A stretch of DNA of 64,000 nucleotides, from contig NZ_SDKD01000008.1 in assembly GCF_004521915.1 (NCBI RefSeq), positions 33,000 to 96,999 of the forward strand, given 5' to 3'. A program made the position numbers and the translations under genes. Below are positions 19,798 to 27,817 of this stretch, one piece after another. The notes below the pieces were generated by a model. It worked only from the letters and a program-made list of their open reading frames with translations. It was not told the DNA's origin and ran no database searches. Position 1 is the first letter of the stretch; every line of letters begins with the position of its first letter. This DNA comes from Brevibacillus migulae (GTDB taxonomy: Bacteria; Bacillota; Bacilli; Brevibacillales; Brevibacillaceae).

Positions 19798-19843
19798 AAA
19801 AAATAGAACCCGTTGCTCCTTAAGGGAAGGAGCAACGGGTTCT
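19798..19843 (-). terminator. Terminator between convergent genes
   Basis: AGAACCCGTTGCTCC pairs with GGAGCAACGGGTTCT. On the minus strand it is followed by ATTTTTT, so it mainly ends the YdcZ-like gene; it may also stop transcription from the plus strand. Confidence 0.85.
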
Positions 19844-19860
19844 CGCATACGAGGTGATGT

Positions 19861-20295
19861 TTATCGTTTCGTAAACAGATAGAGAGCTGCCGCCATCAGG
19901 ACGAGGGCCAGCGCGCGTTTCCAATCAAACGGAATCTGCTGACCCGAAATCAGGCCGTAATGATCGATGATGGCACTCATCAATAACTGACCGCTGACGA
20001 CTGCCATCAATGTGGTTGCCACCCCGATTTTGGGAACGGCAAGGACGGATGCCACTACATATACGGCCCCCAACAGTCCACCGGTGAGCTGCCACCTTGG
20101 CAAGTTCATGACAGAAAGCACGTTTCCCTTTCCGAAGAAGATCATGACGAGCAAGAGCGCCAGTGTGCCCACAGCAAACGAGACGAATGCCCCTTCCAAT
20201 GAGCCGATCTTTTTTCCCAGCTGACCATTGATTGCCGCTTGCAACCCGACGCAAACACCTCCCAACATGGCGAGTCCCGCAAGTAACCAATTCAT
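19861..20295 (-). CDS. DMT-family transporter, YdcZ/DUF606-like
   Basis: A 144-residue membrane protein with about four to five predicted spans, starting MNWLLAGLAMLGGVCVGLQAAINGQLGKK and ending in a lysine/arginine tail after ALYLFTKR. The GLQAAINGQLGK and GAFVSFAVGTLAL segments are typical of the YdcZ half-size drug/metabolite transporter group, whose substrates are mostly unknown. ATG 20295 has AAGGAG before it; a much longer upstream in-frame extension lies antisense to the next gene and is not coding. Confidence 0.8.
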   Translation of the reverse strand: MNWLLAGLAMLGGVCVGLQAAINGQLGKKIGSLEGAFVSFAVGTLALLLVMIFFGKGNVLSVMNLPRWQLTGGLLGAVYVVASVLAVPKIGVATTLMAVVSGQLLMSAIIDHYGLISGQQIPFDWKRALALVLMAAALYLFTKR

Positions 20296-20424
20296 TTTCT
20301 TTTTCTCCTTTCCCATCCAAGCATCATCGATTGAAGTGTAACATGAATTTCCTTTTTGGGCGAAATGCGATAAAATATTTTTGAATGTAAGGAAAGTTCT
20401 GTCAAAACGAAAGGGGAAACACAA

Positions 20425-21678
20425 ATGAATCAGATCCACCAGCTTAACGAGAATCATTTGGAACAATTTGTCCGAATATTGGCACAAGCATATCCGTCCG
20501 GAAAATGGTATACCCCTGATGGGCACGCACAGATGATGGCCCGTATGCAGAAGGTCATTCATGAAGATCGCTCTTCGCGTTTGATTGGCCTTTTTCGGGA
20601 GGGGCAAATGCTGGGGGGAATGAGGCTCTATGATTATCGGATGAATCTCTTTGGCGAAGAGGTGGCTGTGGGGGGCGTGGGTATGGTCGCTGTTGATTTG
20701 CTGCATAAAAAAGAAAAGGTCGCCAAAGATCTGATCGCCTTCTATCTGCGCGACTATCGCAGTAAGGGAACCGCCTTTGCCGCCCTGTATCCATTCCGGG
20801 TCGATTTTTACAAAAATATGGGCTTTGGCATTGGCGCGAAGATGCATGAATATCGGGTAAAACCAGCGAGCCTGCCCAATAAGGGGAGCAAGCAGTCGCT
20901 CTGCTATTTGACCAGCCAGGATCGTGATGAGCTTGTCGCTTGCTATCAACGCGTGATGAAACGGACGCATGGGATGATGGCAAAGACAGCGTTTGAAAGC
21001 GAGCAGCTGTTTGCCAATCCGGAGCATCTGTTTGTGGGGTACCGGGAAAACGGAGAGCTGCTGGGCTATCTTGTCTATCATTTTCAAAAGGCACATGATG
21101 AGAACAATTTGCTCAATAACCTGGTGGTGAAGGAGCTGGTCTATGAAAATCCGCAGGTGCTCTCCAGTTTCTTTGCATTTTTACATAGTCAGAATGATCA
21201 GATCCATCGCATTGTCATTCGCACGCAGGATGATTCGTTTCACCATCTGCTTGCCGATCCCGGAAATGGGAGCGAGCGCATGATTCCGCATGTCTATCAC
21301 GAAAGTCATGCCTCGGGAGTCGGCATCATGTATCGGGTACTGGATACCAAGGAAGCGTTCCAACAGCTTTCCCACCGTGACTTCGGTGCACAGACGTGCC
21401 GGCTGAAGCTGACTGTGCGCGACAGCTTTTTGCCGGAGAACGATGGCAGTCTGCTCGTACAATTTAACAATGGGCGAGCCACATTGAATGATCGGGAGGA
21501 TTGGGACGTGGAAATTGCGATGGACATTGCAGCGTTTTCCTCCTTACTGGTTGGAGCTGTTTCTTTCAAGCGATTGCATCAGTACGAGCTTGCCACCATT
21601 TCAGATCCCTCCTATGCAGATGTCGTGAATCGGTTGTTTGCGGCACAGGAGCCACCGGTTTGTATGACAGCTTTTTAG
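20425..21678 (+). CDS. Eis-like GNAT N-acetyltransferase
   Basis: A 417-residue cytoplasmic acetyltransferase of the Eis architecture: two GNAT folds and a C-terminal SCP2-like domain. The acetyl-CoA region is near residues 85-105 (GGVGMVAVDLLHKKEKVAKDLI, with the loop after the beta strand). LYPFRVDFYKNMGFGIG follows, as in Eis and B. subtilis YkfB-like relatives. The last residues (VCMTAF) have a free C-terminal Phe as in Eis, where the terminal carboxylate takes part in catalysis. Aminoglycosides or protein lysines are possible substrates; the native one is unknown. Confidence 0.85.
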   Translation: MNQIHQLNENHLEQFVRILAQAYPSGKWYTPDGHAQMMARMQKVIHEDRSSRLIGLFREGQMLGGMRLYDYRMNLFGEEVAVGGVGMVAVDLLHKKEKVAKDLIAFYLRDYRSKGTAFAALYPFRVDFYKNMGFGIGAKMHEYRVKPASLPNKGSKQSLCYLTSQDRDELVACYQRVMKRTHGMMAKTAFESEQLFANPEHLFVGYRENGELLGYLVYHFQKAHDENNLLNNLVVKELVYENPQVLSSFFAFLHSQNDQIHRIVIRTQDDSFHHLLADPGNGSERMIPHVYHESHASGVGIMYRVLDTKEAFQQLSHRDFGAQTCRLKLTVRDSFLPENDGSLLVQFNNGRATLNDREDWDVEIAMDIAAFSSLLVGAVSFKRLHQYELATISDPSYADVVNRLFAAQEPPVCMTAF

Positions 21679-21752
21679 TCAAGTGAACATTTTCTGAATA
21701 TTCCCTCTCCTGGGTGCATAAAATGAAGCATCAAGGGAAGGGGGTCGCGGAC

Positions 21753-21935
21753 ATGCCTGAAGCCATTTTTGGTACATGCGCCTTGCTGTTATTCGTTTGG
21801 GTAGTGGTAGAACTCCTATTCCGTTTTGTGAAGAACGATACGCTGGAGTATGATTTTCAATATTTATGGGAAAATTATCCTATTAAGCCCGAGGACATTT
21901 GGATCAAGAAAAAAACAGGAAAAAAGCGCAGGTGA
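21753..21935 (+). CDS. Small single-span membrane protein
   Basis: Unrecognised 60-residue protein. ATG 21753 follows AAGGGGG, and starts at 21714 and 21723 are less well placed. One hydrophobic segment (about residues 4-25, IFGTCALLLFVWVVVELLF) is followed by an acidic/aromatic stretch and a basic tail ending KKKTGKKRR. No family could be assigned. It lies between the Eis-like and PilZ genes with no clear shared function. Confidence 0.6.
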   Translation: MPEAIFGTCALLLFVWVVVELLFRFVKNDTLEYDFQYLWENYPIKPEDIWIKKKTGKKRR

Positions 21936-22016
21936 CTGTCCATAGGCCTTCAGATATGGTAAAATTGTGACAAAATTAGGTTGGGCATGTTCAACCTCCT
22001 GAGGTGCTGTCTATTC

Positions 22017-22466
22017 ATGCATAGTAGTGTAGAGAACAATGCTCGTCATTACTATCGATTACACTTAGATCCACCGCTGTGCGCGGATATGACCATCGTC
22101 CGTGTAAATGGCAAAACGCTGGAGACAGGTGCGGCGTCCGTATTGATCGTAGACATGGGGGCAGGAGGACTTCGGTTTCAAACCAATTTGCAGCTCCCTG
22201 TTAGCCCAAATGTCGTGCTGGAATTCGAAACCATTATCCTGCAGCAGTCAATCAAAATGTTCGGATATGTGGTCCGCTCGATACCAGCGGGCGGAGATCT
22301 GACAGAATATGGTGTGCAATTTACCATGGATGAAGACAAAATAGCGCGACTATCCCAATTGATCAATACTCTGGCGATCCGCAAAAGACAAAATCGGACA
22401 ATGACGGGCAGCAGGTTTTTGACAGAAGACAGAGACGAGTTTTTGTCATGCGAAGATCGTGGTTAA
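22017..22466 (+). CDS. PilZ-domain protein
   Basis: A 149-residue protein with one PilZ domain, which usually binds cyclic di-GMP. Near the start NARHYYRL holds an RxxxR motif, and DMGAGGLRF corresponds to the [D/N]xSxxG motif with the central Ser replaced by Gly. GVQFTMDEDKIARLSQLI completes the fold, followed by a basic tail. ATG 22017 has GAGGTG at ten bases; TTG 21981 and ATG 21987 are alternatives. The Ser-to-Gly change could weaken ligand binding. Its partner is unknown. Confidence 0.75.
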   Translation: MHSSVENNARHYYRLHLDPPLCADMTIVRVNGKTLETGAASVLIVDMGAGGLRFQTNLQLPVSPNVVLEFETIILQQSIKMFGYVVRSIPAGGDLTEYGVQFTMDEDKIARLSQLINTLAIRKRQNRTMTGSRFLTEDRDEFLSCEDRG

Positions 22467-22484
22467 TTTATCTTTAGGCAAAAA

Positions 22485-22517
22485 GAAATCCTCACCCGAA
22501 TGGATGAGGATTTTTTG
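22485..22517 (+). terminator. Terminator after the PilZ gene
   Basis: AAATCCTCACCC and GGATGAGGATTTTTT form a stem with a T-tail. Confidence 0.88.
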
Positions 22518-22645
22518 TATTCTCGATCACTCATTCCAGGACATCCGCTTTTGGTTGCGTGATTCAAGCGGTACCAGCGATCGGATCAGGGATAGGCTTG
22601 CTGGTGCTGCCCAGGGTACACATCTTATACTGAAATAACGAACAT

Positions 22646-22677
22646 GAAAAGGCCCGGAGCCTCAAGCGCCGGGTCCT
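22646..22677 (-). terminator. Terminator of gerQ
   Basis: On the minus strand GGACCCGGCGC pairs with CTCCGGGCC and is followed by TTTTCAT. Confidence 0.75.
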
Positions 22678-22686
22678 CTTCTTCTA

Positions 22687-23148
22687 TTAACGAACTCCCG
22701 GCGGCAGGGTAGGAGCGATATAGTTCAGCTCTTCATCGAAAGTAATGTAGTCCAGATTGACCATCAAAAGGACGTAGCGTCTGCCTGTTTGCGGATCGCT
22801 GATGATGATATGATCGCGGCCGGCCGCTTCCAAAACACCTTTAAAGACCTTGGCATTCCACTGGGAGTTATTTTCAAAGGTCATGTAGATGGTTGCCACT
22901 TTTCCCAAGTTGGCGCGCAGAATGTTCTCAATATAGGATTCTTCTACGAAAGCTCCTGGTGTTTGTGTCATGCCCGGGATCATGGTTCCGCTTGGCTGCA
23001 TGGGTGTGATTTGCTGAGGCATGACCTGTTGTGGCATTACTTGCTGAGGCGTCATTTGATAAGGCATCATTTGTTGATAATACTGAGTGGTGTCATAACC
23101 GGGGTATTGCAGGTTAGCAAGCTGAATATACGGGTTTTGCATGTTCAT
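22687..23148 (-). CDS. gerQ: Spore coat protein GerQ
   Basis: Inner spore-coat protein needed for CwlJ localisation during germination. The 153-residue product has an N-terminal Gln/Met/Pro-rich tract (TPQQVMPQQVMPQQITPMQP, about 32-55) and a conserved C-terminal domain with SYIENILRANLGKVATIYMTFENN, typical of GerQ. GerQ is a transglutaminase (Tgl) substrate in B. subtilis, and the Gln/Lys content suits this. Start 23148 has AAGGAGAG upstream; an extension to 23178 is possible. It follows cwlJ on the same strand, the conserved order. Confidence 0.93.
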   Translation of the reverse strand: MNMQNPYIQLANLQYPGYDTTQYYQQMMPYQMTPQQVMPQQVMPQQITPMQPSGTMIPGMTQTPGAFVEESYIENILRANLGKVATIYMTFENNSQWNAKVFKGVLEAAGRDHIIISDPQTGRRYVLLMVNLDYITFDEELNYIAPTLPPGVR

Positions 23149-23223
23149 ATCTCTCCTTCTACTGTTTCGCTTCTCCAAACATCTGTCTGAAACACTGCCT
23201 TGAGATGAAGATGGCGCATACTC

Positions 23224-23646
23224 TTAATAGACGCGAGGGCAATCGGTTCTTGAAGGCGCAAAGAAACAGTGGGCCTTGAATCGTCCGGTATTGAACTGGT
23301 TAAACCACTGGGGCGGGCAGCCGCCGGTCGGGCGGAAAAACCACAATGCTCTGGATGCCGGATGCTGTCGTTCTCCACCGACTACACGTCTGGCGAGACG
23401 GCGCTCTTTATCCCTGGCACGTTGATAGAAATACGGTCTTTGAACGGCTTCATATCCGCCGGGGGACTGAAACACCATTTGTCGCATGGTCCGAATGTTT
23501 CTAAAGTCCAGGCAGTTGGACAAAATCCGATTGACGCCAACGTTTCCCACCATCAGCATCCCGAGATCCCCGTCCTCTTCCGCTTCCGCACGGATTAATC
23601 GCGCCAACAGATCGATATCGCTGCTATTTGTTTTTATTACGGCCAT
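23224..23646 (-). CDS. cwlJ: Cell wall hydrolase CwlJ (spore germination)
   Basis: Spore-cortex lytic enzyme acting on muramic-lactam peptidoglycan. The 140 residues form a single Hydrolase_2 domain without signal peptide, as in CwlJ: LLARLIRAEAEEDGDLGMLMVGNVGVNRIL with the catalytic Glu in RAEAE, then QSPGGYEAVQRPYFYQRA and the late ASRALWFF and CPPQWFNQ motifs. Start 23646 has GGAGGTGAAGG just upstream. It is followed 75 bases later by gerQ, its localisation partner. By precedent the pair is made in the mother cell; no clear sigma-E promoter was identified. Confidence 0.93.
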   Translation of the reverse strand: MAVIKTNSSDIDLLARLIRAEAEEDGDLGMLMVGNVGVNRILSNCLDFRNIRTMRQMVFQSPGGYEAVQRPYFYQRARDKERRLARRVVGGERQHPASRALWFFRPTGGCPPQWFNQFNTGRFKAHCFFAPSRTDCPRVY

Positions 23647-23719
23647 TCCTTCACCTCCCCACACAAACTGACACTTACAATATATTGAGGAAATGCAATT
23701 AGGTGATTATCCCGCCAAT

Positions 23720-23760
23720 AAAAAAAGCGCCGCAGCTTTTTAGGCTGCAGACGCTTTTTA
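23720..23760 (-). terminator. Terminator of the YqaA-like gene
   Basis: AAAAAAGCGCCGCAGC and GCTGCAGACGCTTTTT pair, with T-runs readable on both strands. Confidence 0.85.
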
Positions 23761-23766
23761 ACGGTA

Positions 23767-24336
23767 TCAGGAAGCTTTCTGCTTTTTTCTTCTGTTCCAA
23801 ATAAACCAACCAATCCCGACGATGACCCCGACGCCCAGAACGCTTACCTCGAGGTATTCGTCCAGCAGCACCTTTGCATGCTTTCCGTAGAGGTAAAACA
23901 AGATGCCGATCAGGAAAAATTTCAGCCCGCGTCCAAGAATGGCAAACAGCATGAGCTTGGGGAGAGAGTAGCCAAACACACCGGAAAGAACGGTGAAAAA
24001 CTTGAACGGGATCGGGGTGAATGCACCGATCAAGACGGCACCGTCCCCATTTTTTTCGAACATCGCTGTGGCAGCGTCTGTCCATTTTGCAGGCAAGATT
24101 TTATGTAAGAGCGGTTTGCCCAGCCATTTTCCCAGCATATAACCGATGGGCGCACCAAGAATGGAGCCGGTAAACGCGATCGTGGCATAACGAAGCGCTG
24201 CCTCCGGTTCAATCAAGCTCATGCCAATCTGCAGAAAGAACGGAGGAACCGGCAAAATAAACGAATCGAGAAAAGCAAGGCCAAACAATCCCCATATTCC
24301 GTATTGCATAAAAATTTCTGTGATTTGATCAAACAT
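23767..24336 (-). CDS. YqaA/VTT-domain (DedA-related) membrane protein
   Basis: A 189-residue membrane protein with four to five spans and the SNARE-associated/VTT fold: FLDSFILPVPPFFLQIGMSLIEP near residues 22-45, GSILGAPIGYMLGKWLGKPLL near 57-77, and LIGAFTPIPFKFFTVLSGVFG near 102-122. YqaA and DedA proteins take part in membrane homeostasis and lipid-carrier handling. The C-terminus is basic (NRRKKQKAS). AAGGAG precedes ATG 24336. It has its own terminator and no operon partner. Confidence 0.82.
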   Translation of the reverse strand: MFDQITEIFMQYGIWGLFGLAFLDSFILPVPPFFLQIGMSLIEPEAALRYATIAFTGSILGAPIGYMLGKWLGKPLLHKILPAKWTDAATAMFEKNGDGAVLIGAFTPIPFKFFTVLSGVFGYSLPKLMLFAILGRGLKFFLIGILFYLYGKHAKVLLDEYLEVSVLGVGVIVGIGWFIWNRRKKQKAS

Positions 24337-24498
24337 CAGTGTCTCCTTTGGACAGCCCGTTACTAGTCCTACATGATATTAGTATACAGGAAACCGATCG
24401 GATATAACAGTTTTCCAGACGTGCTTTTATGTTGCGGTGTTTACGGACATACTTGTTATGGATAGAAAAAGCACGAGTGAAAAAAGGAGGAAACCAGG

Positions 24499-25464
24499 AT
24501 GCAAACTCACCAGTATGGTGCCCATGAGGTAATGGAGCTTCATGAAGTGATGAATGCGACGATCGATGGGATCAATACGTGCCAGCTGTATATGCCCCAC
24601 ACCCAAGATCCGGAACTGCGGCAAATCTTGACCAACCAGCTGCAATTCATGACGGATGAGTATAATCGCTTGGTCCATCTCATTAACGGACGTGGAGCGG
24701 GCATGGCTATTCCGTACCGGCCGCGGACAAACGGTTTCCAGCAGACTGGGATGACACCTGTTAACGCGATGATGCCCAATGCAAATGCCCAACAGCTGGA
24801 TGACCGCGATATTTCTTCAGCCGTGCTTGGAATTCATAAATCAGGCGCAAAAATCAGGATGAATGCGGCTTTGGAATGCGCAGATTGGGAAATTCGCAGA
24901 ACGCTGATGCAAGGAGCGAACAATTGCGCCAATCAAGCGTACGACATCTGGGGTTATATGAATCGCCGCGGCTACTATCCGTTACATAGCATGCAGGAGA
25001 TCGCCAACAATCACATATTGCGCGGGTATCAGCCAAGCCCCTCCGAAGCTGTCCCGGGCGGCTTTTCAATCCCTACAGCAGCACCGGCTGTGATGGGGGA
25101 AACGTTGTACTCCAATAACGTGATGCCATCGGCGAATGCGATGCCAAGCGCCAACATGATGATGCAAACATCCCAGCCAATGATGCAAGCTTCTCAACCA
25201 ATGATGCAAACATCCCAAACAATGATGCAAAGCTATGCTCAACCGGCGTCGCAGCCCGTAAGCAATATGCTTGGCGCCTCAATGCCACAGGAAAGCAATC
25301 CGGCCGTCGGCAACGCCAGCAGCATCTTCTCTTCTCCCGCCTATTTGGAACAAGCCGGGCTTGAAGGTATGATGCAAAGCGACGAGGAGGATCAAGCGGA
25401 GGCAAGCGCAATGAGTGCTCAGCCTGCCGCCCGGGCACAGCGAAAGAAGCCAAGCGCCACCTAA
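24499..25464 (+). CDS. CotF-like spore coat protein with Met/Gln repeats
   Basis: A 321-residue protein with two helical Coat_F-type segments: one at residues about 8-60 (VMELHEVMNATIDGINTC...) and another at about 95-170 (DISSAVLGIHKSGAKIRMN..., ending YDIWGYMNRRGYY). The C-terminal third is low complexity, with four seven-residue units of the type MMQTSQP (about residues 215-245) and a Ser/Ala/Gln-rich tail ending in RKKP. The family is made in sporulation and sits in the coat. GGAGGAA stands before ATG 24499. The repeats may be cross-linked in the coat (inference). Confidence 0.8.
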   Translation: MQTHQYGAHEVMELHEVMNATIDGINTCQLYMPHTQDPELRQILTNQLQFMTDEYNRLVHLINGRGAGMAIPYRPRTNGFQQTGMTPVNAMMPNANAQQLDDRDISSAVLGIHKSGAKIRMNAALECADWEIRRTLMQGANNCANQAYDIWGYMNRRGYYPLHSMQEIANNHILRGYQPSPSEAVPGGFSIPTAAPAVMGETLYSNNVMPSANAMPSANMMMQTSQPMMQASQPMMQTSQTMMQSYAQPASQPVSNMLGASMPQESNPAVGNASSIFSSPAYLEQAGLEGMMQSDEEDQAEASAMSAQPAARAQRKKPSAT

Positions 25465-25476
25465 GCGGATCCATCG

Positions 25477-25505
25477 TTGACGAGCCTTTTCATGTCCTCT
25501 ACTAT
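25477..25505 (+). promoter_or_regulatory. Promoter of the small gene at 25539
   Basis: TTGACG at 25477-25482 and TACTAT at 25500-25505 are separated by 17 bases. Confidence 0.55.
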
Positions 25506-25538
25506 TAGAGATACATCACGTACAAGTGGAGGGTATCC

Positions 25539-25757
25539 ATGAAGGACATAGGCTCGGGTAAGATTGTGTTTTACGCACCAGACGGAACCAAGATTGAGAC
25601 GAAAGGCGAAATCGTCATCCGCAACAATCGCGTGGTCGTGACCGAAATTATTTATTTTAACGGCCAGCCAAACGGAGCGCGGGAAAGCAACTTTCCGTTG
25701 GAACGCACGGTCGTCTATTGGGATGCTGAAGTATATGAACAGATCGGTTTTGAATAA
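25539..25757 (+). CDS. Small protein of unknown function
   Basis: A 72-residue soluble protein, not recognised. It appears beta-rich: KIVFYAPDGTKIETKGEIVIRNNRVVVTEIIYFNG, then an acidic end with RTVVYWDAEVYEQIGFE. GGAGGG stands eight bases before ATG 25539, a sigma-A-like promoter precedes it and a terminator follows, which together support expression as a single gene. Confidence 0.7.
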   Translation: MKDIGSGKIVFYAPDGTKIETKGEIVIRNNRVVVTEIIYFNGQPNGARESNFPLERTVVYWDAEVYEQIGFE

Positions 25758-25775
25758 TCACCGTATCCTGCTCAG

Positions 25776-25809
25776 CAGAGGGCTCTCTTTTATGGAGGGC
25801 TCTTTTTCG
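25776..25809 (+). terminator. Terminator after the small gene
   Basis: AGAGGGCTC and GAGGGCTCT pair with an internal GG/GG loop, followed by TTTTTC. Confidence 0.6.
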
Positions 25810-25935
25810 TTATTACGAATGATTGCGGAAAAGGTTTCATTGTTTGACAGTCAAACTGTCGTTCTTTCTTGTACAGCCGATATGAATTTATGATAGGATG
25901 AAATGGGCATCAACTTTCGGAGAGGAGTGTTCCTT

Positions 25936-27045
25936 TTGCAAATAGATAAAATTTTGGAGCGGGCAGTGGCCGGAGAGCGTCTGGGTCTGGAAGACGGCCT
26001 GGCTTTATTTGAGAGCGATCAGATCGAAAAAATCGGTGCTGCCGCCAACCAAGTCATGCTCAAAAAGCACCCAGAGCCCATTACCACTTTCGTGATTGGC
26101 CGCAACATCAATTACTCCAATATTTGTGATACGTATTGCCGATTTTGTGCATTTTATCGTCCGCCAGGTTCTGCTGAAGGCTACGTGCTGCCGGATGAAG
26201 TGATTTTCCAAAAAATCCAGGAAACCGTGGACGTAGGCGGTACTGAAATCTTGATGCAAGGCGGGACGAACCCTAACCTGAAAATTGACTATTATGTGAA
26301 TCTGCTGCGTGGGATCAAACAGCGTTTTCCACAGATCACCATGCATTCCCTGTCAACAGCCGAGGTCGAAAAGATCGCGGAAGTTTCCAATTTGAGTGTG
26401 GAAGAGGTTCTCATTCAATTGAAGGAAGCTGGACTCGATTCACTGCCGGGAGCAGGCGGAGAGATCCTCGATGACCGCACCAGACGGAAAATTTCCCGTC
26501 TGAAAGGCTCATGGAAAGATTGGATCAACACACAAAAAACAGCGCACCGTGTAGGGTTGCCAGGGACAGCCACGATGGTGATCGGGTTTGGCGAGCTGAT
26601 GGAAGAGCGCGTGCTTTCCCTGATGCGCATTCGCGAAGCGCAGGATGAGACCAACGGCTTTAAAGCATTCATCACCTGGACGTTCCAGCCGGATAATACC
26701 AATATGAAAGCGGTGAACAACACGCCGGAGGAATACCTGAAAACGCTGGCGATTTCCCGTTTGATGCTGGACAATATCGATAATTTCCAATCTTCCTGGG
26801 TCACCATGGGGCCGGAAATCGGGAAAATTTCACTCAGCTACGGGGCGAACGATTTTGGTTCGACGATGATGGAAGAGAACGTCGTATCCGCAGCGAAGTG
26901 TGCACACAAAGTGAACACCAATCTCATTTTGCAATACATCCGGGAAGCGGGGAAAATCCCTGCTCAGCGAAATACCAAATATGAAATCTTGCGTGTGTTC
27001 AAAGAAGGCGAAATGGCGGAAGTCGATTTTGTCATGCAAAACTAA
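25936..27045 (+). CDS. mqnC: Cyclic dehypoxanthinyl futalosine synthase (radical SAM)
   Basis: Radical SAM enzyme of the futalosine route to menaquinone; it cyclises dehypoxanthinyl futalosine. The 369-residue protein has the cluster motif CDTYCRFC with Cys at 64, 68 and 71, then GGTEILMQGGTNPNL near residues 100-114, LPGAGGEIL and the GLPGTATMVIGFGE strand typical of MqnC. TTG 25936 is taken as start since GGAGAGGAG stands about nine bases upstream and the family N-terminus is short. No other mqn gene is adjacent. A terminator follows. Confidence 0.9.
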   Translation: MQIDKILERAVAGERLGLEDGLALFESDQIEKIGAAANQVMLKKHPEPITTFVIGRNINYSNICDTYCRFCAFYRPPGSAEGYVLPDEVIFQKIQETVDVGGTEILMQGGTNPNLKIDYYVNLLRGIKQRFPQITMHSLSTAEVEKIAEVSNLSVEEVLIQLKEAGLDSLPGAGGEILDDRTRRKISRLKGSWKDWINTQKTAHRVGLPGTATMVIGFGELMEERVLSLMRIREAQDETNGFKAFITWTFQPDNTNMKAVNNTPEEYLKTLAISRLMLDNIDNFQSSWVTMGPEIGKISLSYGANDFGSTMMEENVVSAAKCAHKVNTNLILQYIREAGKIPAQRNTKYEILRVFKEGEMAEVDFVMQN

Positions 27046-27057
27046 TAGCATAGGTTA

Positions 27058-27097
27058 AGAGCGTATCACTCGGAAACGGGTGGTGCGCTTTTTTTTG
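27058..27097 (+). terminator. Terminator after mqnC
   Basis: GAGCGTATCACTCG and CGGGTGGTGCGCTTTTTTTT form a stem and T-tail. Confidence 0.85.
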
Positions 27098-27112
27098 TGT
27101 CCGAAGGTGCTG

Positions 27113-27320
27113 GGGTGGGGAGAGCATGTTTCCTTGCCTGTGCTCCGATTCTCCGCCCGCTAGGGTGGTTAGACTGTCCGCTCCACAATGACCCGCGGGG
27201 GTGCGCAAAAGTGGTAGCCGCTCCGAAGTTTTGGCAGGGTTGCGCCCCTTTTAACCCGCGGCTCATTGCTCCGCTAGGTCAGGGCTCCGCAAGTCGCGCG
27301 GCAAGGAAACATGCTCTCTT
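27113..27320. repeat. Palindromic repeat element A
   Basis: The ends GAGAGCATGTTTCCTTGC (about 27119-27136) and GCAAGGAAACATGCTCTC (about 27301-27318) are perfect inverted repeats. The interior is GC rich and includes GACTGTCCGCTCC, related in reverse to the block in element B. No credible protein frame is present. With element B it fills most of the 650-base gap between mqnC and ytxC. Confidence 0.75.
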
Positions 27321-27381
27321 TCGCAACAACATTTTTAAAAGGGGCTTATCTTTACGAGCTCCGACTACATGCAAAAGCTGG

Positions 27382-27598
27382 AGAAGGAAGGGAAACACGG
27401 GACGAGCGGAGTCTTTGCCACACTACCCAGGTGGAGCTTGCAAAATCGGTACACGCTTGTCGCCCAACCGCTTCGCTGAAGTTACCCGCGCCCCTTGGGG
27501 CTTTTGGGCGACGTACCGATTTTGCAAGCGGAACCGGACAGTCCAGACACCCAAGCAGTGTGGCAAGAACGCAGCACGCCGTGTTTCCCTTCCCCACC
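27382..27598. repeat. Palindromic repeat element B
   Basis: Nested inverted repeats span this element: GAAGGAAGGGAAACACGG with CCGTGTTTCCCTTCC, TTGCCACACT with AGTGTGGCAA, CTTGCAAAATCGGTAC with GTACCGATTTTGCAAG, and GTCGCCCAA with TTGGGCGAC. The right half matches bases 1-117 of the window. It is likely to fold as a long cruciform or RNA hairpin. Reading frames in it are by-products of the repeat. Confidence 0.85.
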
Positions 27599-27695
27599 AC
27601 TACTGCCCGATTAAAGTAAACGGGAAAAGCAAAAGATGTTTAACTCCACTAAAATCGCGGAAAAGATCCAATAGAGCAGCAAAAGGAGGAAACGA

Positions 27696-27767
27696 ATGGC
27701 ACAACACAGTCACCATAAGCAAAGACGCGCCATCATGATCGTTTTCCAACCGTTTGAAAGTATATAG
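27696..27767 (+). CDS. Possible 23-residue small protein upstream of ytxC
   Basis: A 24-codon frame (MAQHSHHKQRRAIM... ending PFESI) has a strong AAAGGAGG at about 27681-27688, eight bases before ATG 27696. It is His/Arg rich at the N-terminus and ends 50 bases before ytxC. No homology is recognised. It may be a small sporulation protein or only a chance frame with a good ribosome site. Confidence 0.35.
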   Translation: MAQHSHHKQRRAIMIVFQPFESI

Positions 27768-27817
27768 TCGCAGGCGGGACATATACTGTAAGTACATTCC
27801 GGTTGGAGGTGACGAAG

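Noticed and set aside
19861..21096. 411-codon frame extending the YdcZ-like protein
   Set aside because: The extension lies antisense to the acetyltransferase gene. ATG 20295 with AAGGAG gives a complete small transporter.
27097..27738. Long reading frame (213 codons), and a 102-codon frame at 27311-27619, between mqnC and ytxC
   Set aside because: Both lie across palindromic repeat elements A and B. Their composition is repeat-driven, and no ribosome site or protein family supports them.
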